This document shows positions 13,780 to 14,315 of a stretch of 14,315 nt of DNA, in pieces. This DNA comes from Actinomycetes bacterium (GTDB lineage Bacteria > Actinomycetota > Thermoleophilia > Gaiellales > Gaiellaceae): positions 1 through 14,315 of the forward strand of contig JAUXJK010000018.1 in the NCBI GenBank assembly GCA_030624785.1, given 5' to 3'. Both the position numbers and the translations under genes were made by a program. Below the pieces are notes generated by a model. That model saw nothing but the letters and a program-made list of their open reading frames with translations. It was not told the DNA's origin and did not search any database. How positions within the stretch are numbered: the first letter of the stretch is position 1; the number at the start of each line of letters is the position of its first letter.

Positions 13780-14315
13780 ATGGCCGAGACTCACTACCTG
13801 CCCGAAGAAGCCGTTCACTTTCTCTGGGACGCGAGCCACGAGCCAGTTCTGACGATCGAGAGCGGCGACACCGTCGTGATGCACACACGCGACGTCAGCG
13901 ACAATCAGCTCACGCCGACCTCCACCTCGGCGAGCGTTCCAGAGATCAACCGCGAGCGCCTTTACCCCCTCGCAGGACCGATCGCCATGGAGGGCGCGGC
14001 ACCTGGAGACGCACTCGCGATCGACATCCTCGATCTGCGCACACAGGGGTGGGGCTGGTCGGCAATCATCCCGGGTCTCGGGCTACTTGCAGACGATTTC
14101 ACCGACCCGTACCTTCGAGTGTTCGATCTCTCGGCAGGTGATGTCACATACCTACGGGACGACATCATGATCGGCCGCGAGGTAGCCGGTGCGACGGTGG
14201 ACCTCGACGCCCGCCTCCTGAGCGTCGAACCCGAGCACGGAGACGGTTCCGCGGTCCGGGCGCAGCAGATCAACCAGGATGCGGATGGCAGTCGTCTTGC
14301 CGGCGCCGTTCGGGC
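13780..14315 (+). CDS. Acetamidase/formamidase, 5' part only; homology lost after about codon 130
   Basis: The first 129 codons fit the FmdA/AmdA acetamidase/formamidase family, metal-dependent enzymes that release ammonia from small amides: HFLWDASHEPVLTIESGD (13-30), LAGPIAMEGAAPGDALAIDI (64-83), and GWGWSAIIPGLGLLADDF (90-107). The family is about 300-400 residues, so more should follow. After DDI (127-129) the frame stays open to the window edge, but the residues no longer resemble the family, whose next block would be a proline/glycine-rich metal-site region. Instead the opposite strand there encodes an ABC ATPase. The gene therefore looks broken near 14166, or the contig is chimeric. 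AGGAGG at 13767-13772 supports the start. The 137-bp gap after the transporter gene shows no clear promoter or terminator. An amidase next to the nic-type genes could serve maleamate or formamide release (speculative). Confidence 0.75.
   Translation, partial: MAETHYLPEEAVHFLWDASHEPVLTIESGDTVVMHTRDVSDNQLTPTSTSASVPEINRERLYPLAGPIAMEGAAPGDALAIDILDLRTQGWGWSAIIPGLGLLADDFTDPYLRVFDLSAGDVTYLRDDIMIGREVAGATVDLDARLLSVEPEHGDGSAVRAQQINQDADGSRLAGAVR
14152..14315 (-). pseudogene. ABC-transporter ATPase fragment (Walker A region), truncated
   Basis: Reading leftward from the window edge, the frame gives PNGAGKTTAIRILVDLLRPD, preceded by two bases fitting a glycine codon, i.e. a GPNGAGKTT Walker A. It continues as RGTVSVLGFDAQEAGVEV and HRRTGYLAAD. 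This is the standard beginning of an ABC-2 type or drug/export ATPase, where RR-x-GYLP follows Walker A by about 40 residues. After GYLAAD (about 14170) homology ends, and a TAG stop comes at 14154-14152, long before the Q-loop, signature motif and Walker B. The true start lies beyond the right edge. The fragment faces the acetamidase gene, both losing their 3' ends at the same point. Confidence 0.75.
14164..14175. other. Rearrangement or assembly junction
   Basis: Acetamidase homology (plus strand) ends at about 14166 and ABC ATPase homology (minus strand) ends at about 14170. The junction contains the 8-bp palindrome ATCATGAT (14164-14171). Two genes cut at their 3' sides and joined head-on is the signature of an inversion or of an inverted chimera made during amplification or assembly. 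Confidence 0.6.

Overview
This 14.3 kb window comes from a GC-rich bacterium, most likely an actinomycete (Actinomycetota). The evidence is strong G/C preference at third codon positions, a GTG start on a monomeric isocitrate dehydrogenase, an F420-type luciferase-like oxidoreductase, a leaderless-looking TetR gene and a DUF1361 membrane protein. The phylum is an inference; I cannot place the genus. No rRNA, tRNA, CRISPR array, insertion sequence or origin was seen.

Left part (1-6675) is housekeeping and miscellaneous. On the minus strand are a partial membrane-anchored or secreted protein and a four-CxxC zinc-ribbon protein. A six-helix membrane diguanylate cyclase (GGEEF, intact I-site) follows on the plus strand. 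Next come a YdjA-like nitroreductase (minus), a DUF1361 membrane protein (plus) whose 3' end overlaps the 3' end of a monomeric NADP-dependent isocitrate dehydrogenase (minus), a small unknown protein (minus) and a PaaG-like crotonase (plus).

The centre of interest is 6709-13642. Reading leftward in one probable operon are a TetR regulator, a luciferase-like (LLM) oxidoreductase, a NicX-type 2,5-dihydroxypyridine 5,6-dioxygenase, a NicD-type N-formylmaleamate deformylase and an HpaB-family flavin monooxygenase. A 14-helix DHA2 transporter diverges from tetR. NicX and NicD identities rest on conserved metal ligands and a catalytic triad with the same spacing as NicD. Together they imply ring opening of 2,5-dihydroxypyridine to N-formylmaleamate and release of formate and maleamate, i.e. 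the maleamate pathway of N-heteroaromatic breakdown. The usual 6-hydroxynicotinate 3-monooxygenase NicC is not in the window; the HpaB-family enzyme, and perhaps the LLM enzyme, may make the dihydroxypyridine instead. The maleamate amidase, maleate isomerase and flavin reductase are not in the window.

The tetR-transporter intergenic region holds a good sigma70-type promoter (TTGACA-16-TATAAC) covered by two related 16-bp operators 20 bp apart. A perfect TATAAT lies 6 bp before the tetR ATG, suggesting a leaderless transcript.

The right end (13780-14315) begins an acetamidase/formamidase gene. Its homology stops near 14166. The last ~145 bp instead encode, on the opposite strand, the Walker A region of an ABC-transporter ATPase. 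Two truncated genes therefore meet 3' to 3', which is either a real rearrangement or a chimeric contig end.
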